Shown: positions 46,449 through 52,900 of the stretch, one piece after another | Position numbering within the stretch: position 1 is the first letter of the stretch | Layout: each line of letters begins with the position of its first letter | Origin: Olleya sp. YS | GTDB taxonomy: Bacteria; Bacteroidota; Bacteroidia; Flavobacteriales; Flavobacteriaceae | Assembly: GCF_029760915.1 (NCBI RefSeq) | Contig: NZ_CP121685.1 | Location: 1,524,001 to 1,588,000, forward strand | DNA length: 64,000 nt | Direction of reading: 5' to 3' | Notes under the pieces: model-generated | Database searches by the model: none | Told to the model about the DNA's origin: nothing | The model's input: only the letters and a program-made list of their open reading frames with translations | Translations under genes and position numbers: made by a program

Positions 46449-47704
46449 TGAGATTTATTTATTTATTTATTGTCTTAGGAATTACATTTTCAAGCGCAAC
46501 AGCACAAACTATTACAAGTATCAAAATCAAAGGTAATAAAAAACTTAAAACGTCTTTTATTGAAAAAATTTCTAAAACCAAAGTTGGTCAACCTTTAGAT
46601 TCTACGCAAATTGAAGATGATATTAAATTATTAAAACGATTGCCTTCAGTGTCTTTTGCAGATTACACAATTGAGTATAATAATGAAAATGATTACGCTG
46701 TAATTTATACCATTGAAGAGAACTTTACAATTATCCCATCTGTAAATGTTTATACGTCTAATGAGGAAGATATAGCTTATAGAATTGGATTATACGAGTT
46801 CAATTTATTAGGGCAGAATATGACTTTTGGTGGCTATTATCAAAAAGATATATACAATTCTTACGGAATTAACTTTAGAGCACCTTTTTTATTTAGTCGC
46901 GAGTTTGGGCTAGCTATAAACCATCAAGATTGGCAAACTCAAGAGCCTGTCTTTTTTGATGAAGCAACAGTAAACTATAGATATAGAAATAGAGCTTATG
47001 AAATTTTAGGATTATACCAACCTAATTTTAATAATCGGTTGGAATTAGGAATTAATATTTTTAAAGAGAATTACTCCTCTTTAGTGAATCAAACAACATT
47101 CGATTTTCCTTCAGAAATTTCAGCAAACAAAACTATGTTGAGAGGTGTTTACGAGTATAATAATCTGGATTTTAATTACCAATACGTTTCTGGTTTTAAA
47201 AGCCTATTAAATTTACAATATGTCACTACGGATAATAACATATTACCAGAGTTTTTAATTGGTTGGAACGACTTTAATTATTATAAACGTGTGGGACAAA
47301 AAGGAAATTGGGCTAGCCGATTAAGAGTAGGTTTAGCCACCAATAACAACAGTCCATTTGCACCATTTTCTCTAGATAACAACTTAAATATTAGAGGTGT
47401 TGGAAACACTATTGATAGAGGTACAGGTGCTATTGTATTAAACACAGAGTACAGATATACATTAGTTGAAAAAGGTTGGTTTGTACTTCAAGGTAATGCT
47501 TTTGTCGATGCAGGATCTTGGCGTAATCCAGGAGGGAATTTAGGAGATTTTGGTGATGCAGACAATCTAAGAATATTTCCAGGAGCAGGCTTGCGTTTTA
47601 TTCATAAATCCATATTTAATGCTATTTTCAGAATAGATTATGGTTATGGAATTTCTAAAAAAGATGGTCGTGGTTTAGTATTTGGTATCGGACAGTATTT
47701 TTAA
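46448..47704 (+). CDS. BamA/TamA-like outer membrane protein with short POTRA region
   Basis: 418 residues. Signal peptide (cleavage near residue 20, ATAQT), a single POTRA-like stretch (ITSIKIKGNKKLKTSFIEKI), and an Omp85-type barrel ending in GIGQYF. The NNLNIRGVGNTIDRGTGA segment matches the Omp85 (V/I)RG(F/Y) lid motif. Much shorter than BamA, so a small Omp85 relative. Coupled to the glycosidase gene. Confidence 0.83.
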   Translation: MRFIYLFIVLGITFSSATAQTITSIKIKGNKKLKTSFIEKISKTKVGQPLDSTQIEDDIKLLKRLPSVSFADYTIEYNNENDYAVIYTIEENFTIIPSVNVYTSNEEDIAYRIGLYEFNLLGQNMTFGGYYQKDIYNSYGINFRAPFLFSREFGLAINHQDWQTQEPVFFDEATVNYRYRNRAYEILGLYQPNFNNRLELGINIFKENYSSLVNQTTFDFPSEISANKTMLRGVYEYNNLDFNYQYVSGFKSLLNLQYVTTDNNILPEFLIGWNDFNYYKRVGQKGNWASRLRVGLATNNNSPFAPFSLDNNLNIRGVGNTIDRGTGAIVLNTEYRYTLVEKGWFVLQGNAFVDAGSWRNPGGNLGDFGDADNLRIFPGAGLRFIHKSIFNAIFRIDYGYGISKKDGRGLVFGIGQYF

Positions 47705-47707
47705 TAA

Positions 47708-47739
47708 CTGGTATTACTTTAATCTGGTATTACTTTAAT
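47708..47739. repeat. Perfect 16-bp tandem duplication
   Basis: CTGGTATTACTTTAAT occurs twice back to back between the BamA-like gene and the response regulator gene. Confidence 0.8.
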
Positions 47740-47786
47740 GATATATGATAATTCACTATTTTTATATACTATTTACTGAAATAAAA

Positions 47787-48413
47787 ATGAAGGTTTTAGT
47801 TGTTGATGATCATATTATATTAAGAAAAGGAATTATACAAATTTTAAAAAACGAATTTAGTATAGCCTCATTCTTTGAAGCATCCAATGGTATTGAAGCC
47901 TTAAAAATATTATCCAAAGAAACTTTAGATATAGCCTTAATAGATATTTCAATGCCAAAATTAGATGGTATTGAAGTTATAAAACAAGCCAAATCATCTC
48001 ATATTTCTACGCCAATTCTAATACTAAGTATGCAACCTGAAGATCAATATGCTATTAGAGTTTTAAAGGCAGGTGCATTTGGTTTTTTAAAAAAGAATAG
48101 CCACCCAGAGGAATTAATTAAGGCAGTAAAAAAAATACTGAGTGGTAAAAAATACATTTCTGAAAATGTTGCAGATATGTTAGTAAATACTACAAGTTTT
48201 AAACCAGTAGATTCTTTAGTAGAATTACTATCTGATCGTGAGCTAGAAGTGGTTAGATTGATGGCTAGCGGTAAATCTGTAAAAGAAATTGCCCAGAGTA
48301 TTTCTTTAAGTGCTAATACCATTAGTACTTACAGAAGTAGAATATTACAGAAACTTAATCTTAAAAACAATGCATCTATTGTAAAGTTTGCTGTGGATAA
48401 TAATATCTTGTAA
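47787..48413 (+). CDS. LuxR/NarL-type response regulator (orphan)
   Basis: 208 residues from ATG 47787 (an upstream in-frame ATG would add 14 residues of unlike sequence). Receiver with D53 in ALIDISMPKLDG and LuxR-type helix-turn-helix near 142-200 (LSDRELEVVRLMASGKSVKEIAQ). No kinase nearby. A second such regulator is at 10266-10907, but the two share no closer similarity than the family norm. Its downstream flank holds an inverted repeat and a possible small transcript. Confidence 0.93.
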   Translation: MKVLVVDDHIILRKGIIQILKNEFSIASFFEASNGIEALKILSKETLDIALIDISMPKLDGIEVIKQAKSSHISTPILILSMQPEDQYAIRVLKAGAFGFLKKNSHPEELIKAVKKILSGKKYISENVADMLVNTTSFKPVDSLVELLSDRELEVVRLMASGKSVKEIAQSISLSANTISTYRSRILQKLNLKNNASIVKFAVDNNIL

Positions 48414-48420
48414 CTCATAC

Positions 48421-48441
48421 TTGTAGTCAAAAACACTACAA
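48421..48441. promoter_or_regulatory. Inverted repeat downstream of the orphan regulator
   Basis: TTGTAGT-N7-ACTACAA, with perfect 7-bp arms. Spacing and TGTAG...CTACA ends recall boxes of GacA-type LuxR regulators. 43 bp upstream of a TATCTTTG -7-like box. Confidence 0.4.
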
Positions 48442-48498
48442 AAATATCATTATAAGCTTTAACAAATTGCGGCTTTACCTTAAATATCTTTGTCGTCC

Positions 48499-48667
48499 TG
48501 AAAATAAGTAAAAAGAGATTTTTTCGAATTATTAGTATAGGAGTGATTGATAGCAACTTTTATGATTTTTAATTATTTTCTAAGAATAACTAACGATAAA
48601 AGATATTTATAATAGGTCATAAATATCTTTTAAAAAAAAGGTGGTAACGTGTTTACCGCCTTTTTTT
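48499..48667 (+). ncRNA. Candidate small RNA after the orphan regulator
   Basis: TATCTTTG at 48485-48492 is a perfect TAnnTTTG element, and no convincing ORF follows. The region ends in two hairpins: a 13-bp perfect inverted repeat at 48598-48631, then the terminator at 48640-48667. The start position is estimated. It may instead be just the 3' trailer of the regulator mRNA. Confidence 0.35.
48640..48667. terminator. Bidirectional terminator
   Basis: Stem GGTGGTAA/TTACCGCC (one G-T pair) between A and T runs. Probably the shared terminator of the regulator side and, before cassette insertion, of the arsenosugar glycosyltransferase gene on the other strand. Confidence 0.8.
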
Positions 48668-48762
48668 ATGCAATATGTTTTTTGTAATAGTCAAACAACT
48701 CATCAGACGAAGCACCAAACCACTTCTTTACGTAAATGGTCCAAAAGTGGTATTGTAGCTTC
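48663..48762 (-). pseudogene. Orphan 100-bp copy of the arsenosugar glycosyltransferase 3' end
   Basis: Identical at all 100 positions to 54353-54452, which holds the last 31 codons and stop of the glycosyltransferase gene plus 3 bp. On the far side of the copy no glycosyltransferase sequence continues. It marks the left edge of the NAD/ADP-ribose cassette and can be read as a duplicated attachment or target segment. Confidence 0.9.
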
Positions 48763-48781
48763 AACTAAAGCATTTAATTTT

Positions 48782-48789
48782 TATATTTG
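48782..48789 (+). promoter_or_regulatory. -7 promoter element of nrtR
   Basis: TATATTTG, a perfect TAnnTTTG match, 18 bp before the nrtR start and overlapping the NrtR-type operator at 48786-48806. A clear -33 element is not seen. Confidence 0.55.
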
Positions 48790-48806
48790 TGTATATATTA
48801 CACAAA
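48786..48806. promoter_or_regulatory. NrtR-type operator 1
   Basis: TTTGTGTA-N5-TACACAAA, perfect 8-bp arms, ends 1 bp before the nrtR start codon and overlaps its -7 element, so binding should block nrtR transcription. Confidence 0.75.
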
Positions 48807-48807
48807 A

Positions 48808-49500
48808 ATGAGTTCAATACAAAATATAAATGTTGCTGTTGATGCAGTTGTTTTTGGTTATTCTTCTGAAAAGCATCTAACAGTACTTTTAATTAAAAGA
48901 GGATTAGAACCTTATAAAGATGCTTGGGCTTTACCAGGAGGCTTGGTTTTAGAAGACGAATCTCTTGAAACTGCAGTACAAAGAGAACTTAAAGAAGAAA
49001 CAGGTGTAACTATAGATTATTTAGAGCAATTATACACTTTCGGAAAACCTGGTCGTGATCCAAGAAACCGTGTCGTATCAGTCAGTTATTTTGCTTTAGT
49101 AAAACCACATCATTTTAAAATACAGGCAGATACTGATGCTATAGAAGCACAATGGTTTGCAATGAATCAGTTACCCATATTAGCATTTGATCATAGTGTT
49201 ATTCTAGAAACTGCTAAACAGCGTTTAAAAGCTAAATTAACCTATCAACCTATTGGATTTGATTTATTAGGTAAAGAATTTCCATTTTCAGATTTAGAAC
49301 ATTTATATACTTCAATCTTAGAAAAAGATATCGATAGACGCAATTTTAGAAAGAAAATTTTAAGCTTTGATATTCTTGAAGAAACTAATAAAATGAGTCA
49401 AAAGGGAAGCGGAAGACCAGCTAAACTATTCAGATTTAACACCAAAAAATATAATGCACTTTTAAAAGAGGGTTTTCATTTTGAGATTAAGTTTGTGTAA
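48808..49500 (+). CDS. nrtR: NrtR-family Nudix-related transcriptional regulator
   Basis: 230 residues from ATG 48808 (a TTG seven codons earlier lies in the operator and is rejected). Nudix-fold domain at 1-140, then a winged-helix C-terminus with the family motif GSGRPAKLFRF. Known members repress NAD salvage genes and release DNA on binding ADP-ribose. Here the Nudix box at residues 45-67 is complete (G-x5-E-x7-REL-x-EE-x-GV), whereas many NrtR proteins have lost it, so hydrolase activity is possible. First gene of the NAD cassette and probably its repressor. Confidence 0.88.
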   Translation: MSSIQNINVAVDAVVFGYSSEKHLTVLLIKRGLEPYKDAWALPGGLVLEDESLETAVQRELKEETGVTIDYLEQLYTFGKPGRDPRNRVVSVSYFALVKPHHFKIQADTDAIEAQWFAMNQLPILAFDHSVILETAKQRLKAKLTYQPIGFDLLGKEFPFSDLEHLYTSILEKDIDRRNFRKKILSFDILEETNKMSQKGSGRPAKLFRFNTKKYNALLKEGFHFEIKFV

Positions 49501-49512
49501 AATATACACAAA
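49492..49512. promoter_or_regulatory. NrtR-type operator 2
   Basis: TTTGTGTA-N5-TACACAAA, perfect arms, same spacing as operator 1. It begins in the last codons of nrtR and ends 4 bp before the -33 element of the prs promoter. Confidence 0.75.
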
Positions 49513-49516
49513 ATAT

Positions 49517-49547
49517 TTTGTCACTATTATTATTTCATTTACATTTG
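49517..49547 (+). promoter_or_regulatory. prs promoter
   Basis: TTTG (49517-49520), 19-nt spacer, TACATTTG (49540-49547): a full Bacteroidota-type -33/-7 promoter. Operator 2 is just upstream and operator 3 overlaps the -7. Confidence 0.7.
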
Positions 49548-49564
49548 TGTAAAAATAACGCAAA
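49544..49564. promoter_or_regulatory. NrtR-type operator 3 (imperfect)
   Basis: Left arm TTTGTGTA, 5-nt spacer, right arm AACGCAAA: six of eight positions complementary. Lies over the -7 element and start codon of prs. Confidence 0.55.
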
Positions 49565-50397
49565 TGTATTTAAATTTAGATCCTCAGTTCACGCCTTTTC
49601 AATCAGATAAAAATTTAGAGTTTGAAACTTTTACTTTTTCTGGAGGAGAGCCACATATTAAAATCTTATCTAATTTAACTAACGTTTCAGATGTTACCAT
49701 CACAACAAGAATCCAGTCGTTTAACGACTTTGGATTGTTATTATTAGCTATAGATGCTGTTAAGCGTTTTAATATTGATAAAATTAACGTATTTATACCA
49801 TATTTTCCAGCTGCAAGACAAGATCGTGTTATGGTTAGTGGCGAACCGCTTTCGGTTAAAGTATATGCTGATTTATTAAACCAATTAAACTTAAATAAAG
49901 TTACTGTTTTTGATACACATTCAGAGGTGACATCTGCGGTTTTAAATAATTGCGAATCATTATCTAATCATGTATTTATAAAACAAGTTGTTTCTAAAAT
50001 TAATAAAGAAGTGTTATTAATATCTCCAGATGGAGGTGCTTTAAAAAAGATATATAAAGTGTCTGAATTTTTAGGCGGAATTCCAGTAATAGAGTGTTCT
50101 AAAAAACGAAACGTAAAAAACGGAAAACTTGAAGGGTTTAAAGTGTATGAAGACGATTTAAAAGGAAAAGATTGCCTTATAGTTGATGATATTTGTGATG
50201 GAGGCGGAACATTTATAGGTTTAGCAAAAGAACTAAAAAACAAAAACGCTGGTAATTTATACTTGGCAGTAAGTCATGGAATTTTCAATAAAGGATTTGA
50301 AATATTAGATCAGCATTTCACTAAAATTTTCACTACTGATAGTTTTAAGACGATAGTGGAAGGTGTAGAACAGATTGCAATCAAAGAGTTATTATAA
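49564..50397 (+). CDS. prs: Ribose-phosphate pyrophosphokinase family protein (Prs or Adps-like)
   Basis: 277 residues, shorter than the usual 310-320 of housekeeping Prs. Conserved parts: FTFSGGEPHIKI near 24-34, PYFPAARQDR at 79-88, GEPLSVKVYADLLNQL, SPDGGALKK at 154-162, and the PRPP loop IVDDICDGGGTFIG at 206-219. Transfers diphosphate from ATP to a ribose-5-phosphate-type acceptor. In this cassette its product feeds the NAMPT-like enzyme. Either ordinary PRPP synthesis or diphosphorylation of ADP-ribose (as in NARP1 Adps) fits; the motifs do not decide. Its stop overlaps the next start by one base. Confidence 0.85.
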   Translation: MYLNLDPQFTPFQSDKNLEFETFTFSGGEPHIKILSNLTNVSDVTITTRIQSFNDFGLLLLAIDAVKRFNIDKINVFIPYFPAARQDRVMVSGEPLSVKVYADLLNQLNLNKVTVFDTHSEVTSAVLNNCESLSNHVFIKQVVSKINKEVLLISPDGGALKKIYKVSEFLGGIPVIECSKKRNVKNGKLEGFKVYEDDLKGKDCLIVDDICDGGGTFIGLAKELKNKNAGNLYLAVSHGIFNKGFEILDQHFTKIFTTDSFKTIVEGVEQIAIKELL

Positions 50398-51356
50398 TGA
50401 AAAATGAAGCTATAAAAAACATATTTTTAGGCTTGTCCTTAGCAGATGCATTAGGTGTTCCTGTCGAGTTCAAATCTAGAGAATACTTAAAGCAAAACCC
50501 TGTTAAAGAAATGATTGGTTTTGGTACACATCATCAACCAGCAGGAACTTGGAGCGATGATAGTTCATTAACGTTTTGTATGGCAGAGAGCTTAGTTAAA
50601 GGATACAATTTAAAAAATATAGCAGCTAATTTTATAAAGTGGAAAAATGCACAAATATGGACACCACATGGACACGTTTTTGACATTGGGATTCAAACCA
50701 GAAGATCCATTGACACCCTTCAAAATATCATGCAATCAGAAGATTATGAAGCTTTAGGTTTGTTAAAATATGAACCAGATGAATATACAAATGGAAATGG
50801 CTCGTTGATGAGAATTTTACCGTTAGTGTTTCATATAAAAGGGAAACCAATTAAGCAACAATTTGATTGTGTATGGGAGGTTTCGGCATTAACTCATGGT
50901 CATATTAGAAGTGCCATTTCATGTTTGATTTATTTGAAATTTGCTGAATATCTTATGAAAAACTTTTCAATTAAAGAAGCATATGTAGCGATGCAAAAAG
51001 ATATCAAACAGTTTTTTGTAGATGAAGATATTTTATCTTCTGAAATCAATCATTTTAAAAGATTAATAAATAATGATATTTCACTTTTAAATGAAACAGA
51101 TATTAAGTCTGATGGTTATGTTATTAGTACTTTGGAAGCAAGTTTTTGGTGTTTGTTAAAAACAAATTCTTATTTAGATGTGGTTTTTAAGGCAATAAAT
51201 TTAGGTGATGATACAGACACAACAGCAACTGTAGTTGGTGGAATTGCAGGACTAGTTTATGGTTTGGAAACAATACCAAACCAATGGATTGATAGTCTAG
51301 CTAGGAAAAATGATATTATAAATTTGTGTGAAGCGTTTTCAAATGTATATGAGTAA
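50397..51356 (+). CDS. ADP-ribosylglycohydrolase (DraG/ARH family)
   Basis: 319 residues. N-terminal GLSLADALGVPVEF and metal-binding GTWSDDSSLTFCMAESL, with the C-terminal metal motif LGDDTDTTATVVGGIAGLVYG. The fold removes ADP-ribose from proteins or small molecules. The first conserved motif reads ADALG where GDALG is usual, a small change that may or may not matter. Coupled translationally to prs and to the following small ORF. Confidence 0.9.
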   Translation: MKNEAIKNIFLGLSLADALGVPVEFKSREYLKQNPVKEMIGFGTHHQPAGTWSDDSSLTFCMAESLVKGYNLKNIAANFIKWKNAQIWTPHGHVFDIGIQTRRSIDTLQNIMQSEDYEALGLLKYEPDEYTNGNGSLMRILPLVFHIKGKPIKQQFDCVWEVSALTHGHIRSAISCLIYLKFAEYLMKNFSIKEAYVAMQKDIKQFFVDEDILSSEINHFKRLINNDISLLNETDIKSDGYVISTLEASFWCLLKTNSYLDVVFKAINLGDDTDTTATVVGGIAGLVYGLETIPNQWIDSLARKNDIINLCEAFSNVYE

Positions 51357-51585
51357 ATTAGATAATATAGAAAAAGTATCAGCACAAATTCACGAGATGT
51401 GGATGCGTTGGGCAAAAAACCTTTTAAAAGAAGAAATTAATATTTCTGAAGAAAGAAAACAAAGATGGATTAAAGACTGTTTTAAACCTTATGAAGCTCT
51501 TTCTGAAGACATGAAACGGTTGGATCGTGATTTTGCAGTGAAAATTGTTTCGATAATAGAAAATAAAAATGAATACAAAAGATAA
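51349..51585 (+). CDS. Small RyR-domain-like protein
   Basis: 78 residues from ATG 51349 (51343 is an equally placed alternative), overlapping the end of the glycohydrolase gene by 8 bp and the KptA gene by 17 bp. The sequence IHEMWMRWAKNL ... KPYEALSEDMKRLDRDFAVKI has the pattern of the prokaryotic RyR domain (W at the start, YxxLSExxKxxDR at the end). RyR domains occur with ADP-ribose and NAD enzymes in known bacterial neighbourhoods. Assignment by pattern only. It may bind a nucleotide ligand. Confidence 0.6.
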   Translation: MSKLDNIEKVSAQIHEMWMRWAKNLLKEEINISEERKQRWIKDCFKPYEALSEDMKRLDRDFAVKIVSIIENKNEYKR

Positions 51586-52117
51586 AAAAAGCATCAGTAA
51601 GTTTTTAAGCTTAGTGTTGAGACATCAACCAGAACATATTGATCTAAAATTAGATAAAAACGGTTGGGCAAACATAGAGGAGCTTATTGAAAAATCTAAA
51701 AGTAAAAATATTAAGTTTACTACTACAGATTTGGAAGAAATAGTAATAACAAATGATAAAAAACGTTTCGCCTTCAATGAAGACAAAACTAAAATAAGAG
51801 CCAATCAAGGACACTCATTAAAAACAATTGATTTACAACTAAAACCAGTAACTCCTCCAGAGATTTTATACCATGGTACAGTTGCAAAATTTATTGAAGC
51901 TATTAAGGAAAATGGATTACAAAAAATGAGTAGACAACACGTTCATTTAAGTAAAGATTTAGATACAGCTGTAAAAGTTGGAACAAGAAGAGGAAAACCA
52001 ATTATTTTAAGTGTCAGAGCTTTAGATATGTTAAATAATGGATTTCTGTTTTACTGTTCAGAAAACGGAGTATGGTTAACAGATAATGTACCAGTAAAAT
52101 TTATTGATTTTAAATAA
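51569..52117 (+). CDS. kptA: RNA 2'-phosphotransferase (KptA/Tpt1)
   Basis: 182 residues, full size. Active-site features: SKFLSLVLRHQPE (R18, H19), KIRANQGHS (about 75-83), ILYHGT (about 99-104), HVHLS near 125, and VWLTDNVP at the end. Transfers an internal 2'-phosphate to NAD+, giving nicotinamide and ADP-ribose 1'',2''-cyclic phosphate. In bacteria without tRNA splicing its role is open; the surrounding NAD/ADP-ribose genes fit its products. Confidence 0.95.
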   Translation: MNTKDKKSISKFLSLVLRHQPEHIDLKLDKNGWANIEELIEKSKSKNIKFTTTDLEEIVITNDKKRFAFNEDKTKIRANQGHSLKTIDLQLKPVTPPEILYHGTVAKFIEAIKENGLQKMSRQHVHLSKDLDTAVKVGTRRGKPIILSVRALDMLNNGFLFYCSENGVWLTDNVPVKFIDFK

Positions 52118-52124
52118 TAGAATA

Positions 52125-52892
52125 ATGACAAGAACACTAGCAATAGGAGATATTCACGGAGGTTTTAAAGCATTGAAACAATTATTGCAACGTATAGACA
52201 TAAAGGAAGATGATAGCTTTATTTTTTTAGGAGACTATGTTGATGGTTGGAGTGATTCGGCTCAAGTTATTCAGTATTTAATTGAATTTTCAAAGCAATA
52301 TGATTGCATCTTTATAAAAGGAAATCATGATGCTTGGTGTGAACAATGGTTAGAAAAAGGAATAGAAAATCAACCTTGGTTTGTAAACGGAGGACAAGAG
52401 ACTATTGAAAGCTATAGAAGTTTTACTCAAGAAGAAAAGCAAATCCATTTAAAGTTCTTTAAAGATATGAAATTGTATCATATCGATAAAAAAGATAGGT
52501 TATTTATACATGCAGGATTTACATCTATGCATGGTGTAGAAAAAGAAGTGCATACAGAAAACTTTTACTTTGATAGAACACTTTGGGAAATGGCTATAAC
52601 AATGGATAAAAGAATTGAAAAACATTCAGAATTATATCCAAATAGATTAAAACATTATCATGAAATTTATATTGGACATACACCTACAATTCGTTTTAAT
52701 TCTGAAGTGCCATTAAAAGCCATCAATGTTTGGAATGTAGATACAGGAGCTGCTTTTTCAGGAAAATTATCAGCAATAGATATTGATACTAAAGAAGTAT
52801 TTCAAAGTGACGAGGTACAAAAATTATATTTAAATGAAAAGGGAAGAAATCATAATCCTTACAGAATCATAAAAAAGAAATACCCAAAATAA
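52125..52892 (+). CDS. Calcineurin-like metallophosphoesterase
   Basis: 255 residues from ATG 52125, 7 bp after kptA. Motifs GDIHGG, GDYVDG, GNHDAW, HAGF and GHTP are the complete phosphoesterase metal set. Similar to bacterial protein phosphatases and diadenosine tetraphosphatases. Its place after KptA suggests it may act on ADP-ribose phosphates, for example opening the cyclic phosphate; this is inference. Confidence 0.88.
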   Translation: MTRTLAIGDIHGGFKALKQLLQRIDIKEDDSFIFLGDYVDGWSDSAQVIQYLIEFSKQYDCIFIKGNHDAWCEQWLEKGIENQPWFVNGGQETIESYRSFTQEEKQIHLKFFKDMKLYHIDKKDRLFIHAGFTSMHGVEKEVHTENFYFDRTLWEMAITMDKRIEKHSELYPNRLKHYHEIYIGHTPTIRFNSEVPLKAINVWNVDTGAAFSGKLSAIDIDTKEVFQSDEVQKLYLNEKGRNHNPYRIIKKKYPK

Positions 52893-52900
52893 TAAAACCT

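Noticed and set aside
48663-48762. 100-bp repeat as an insertion-sequence end
   Set aside because: It is the coding end of a glycosyltransferase, has no terminal inverted repeats, and no transposase gene lies between the copies.
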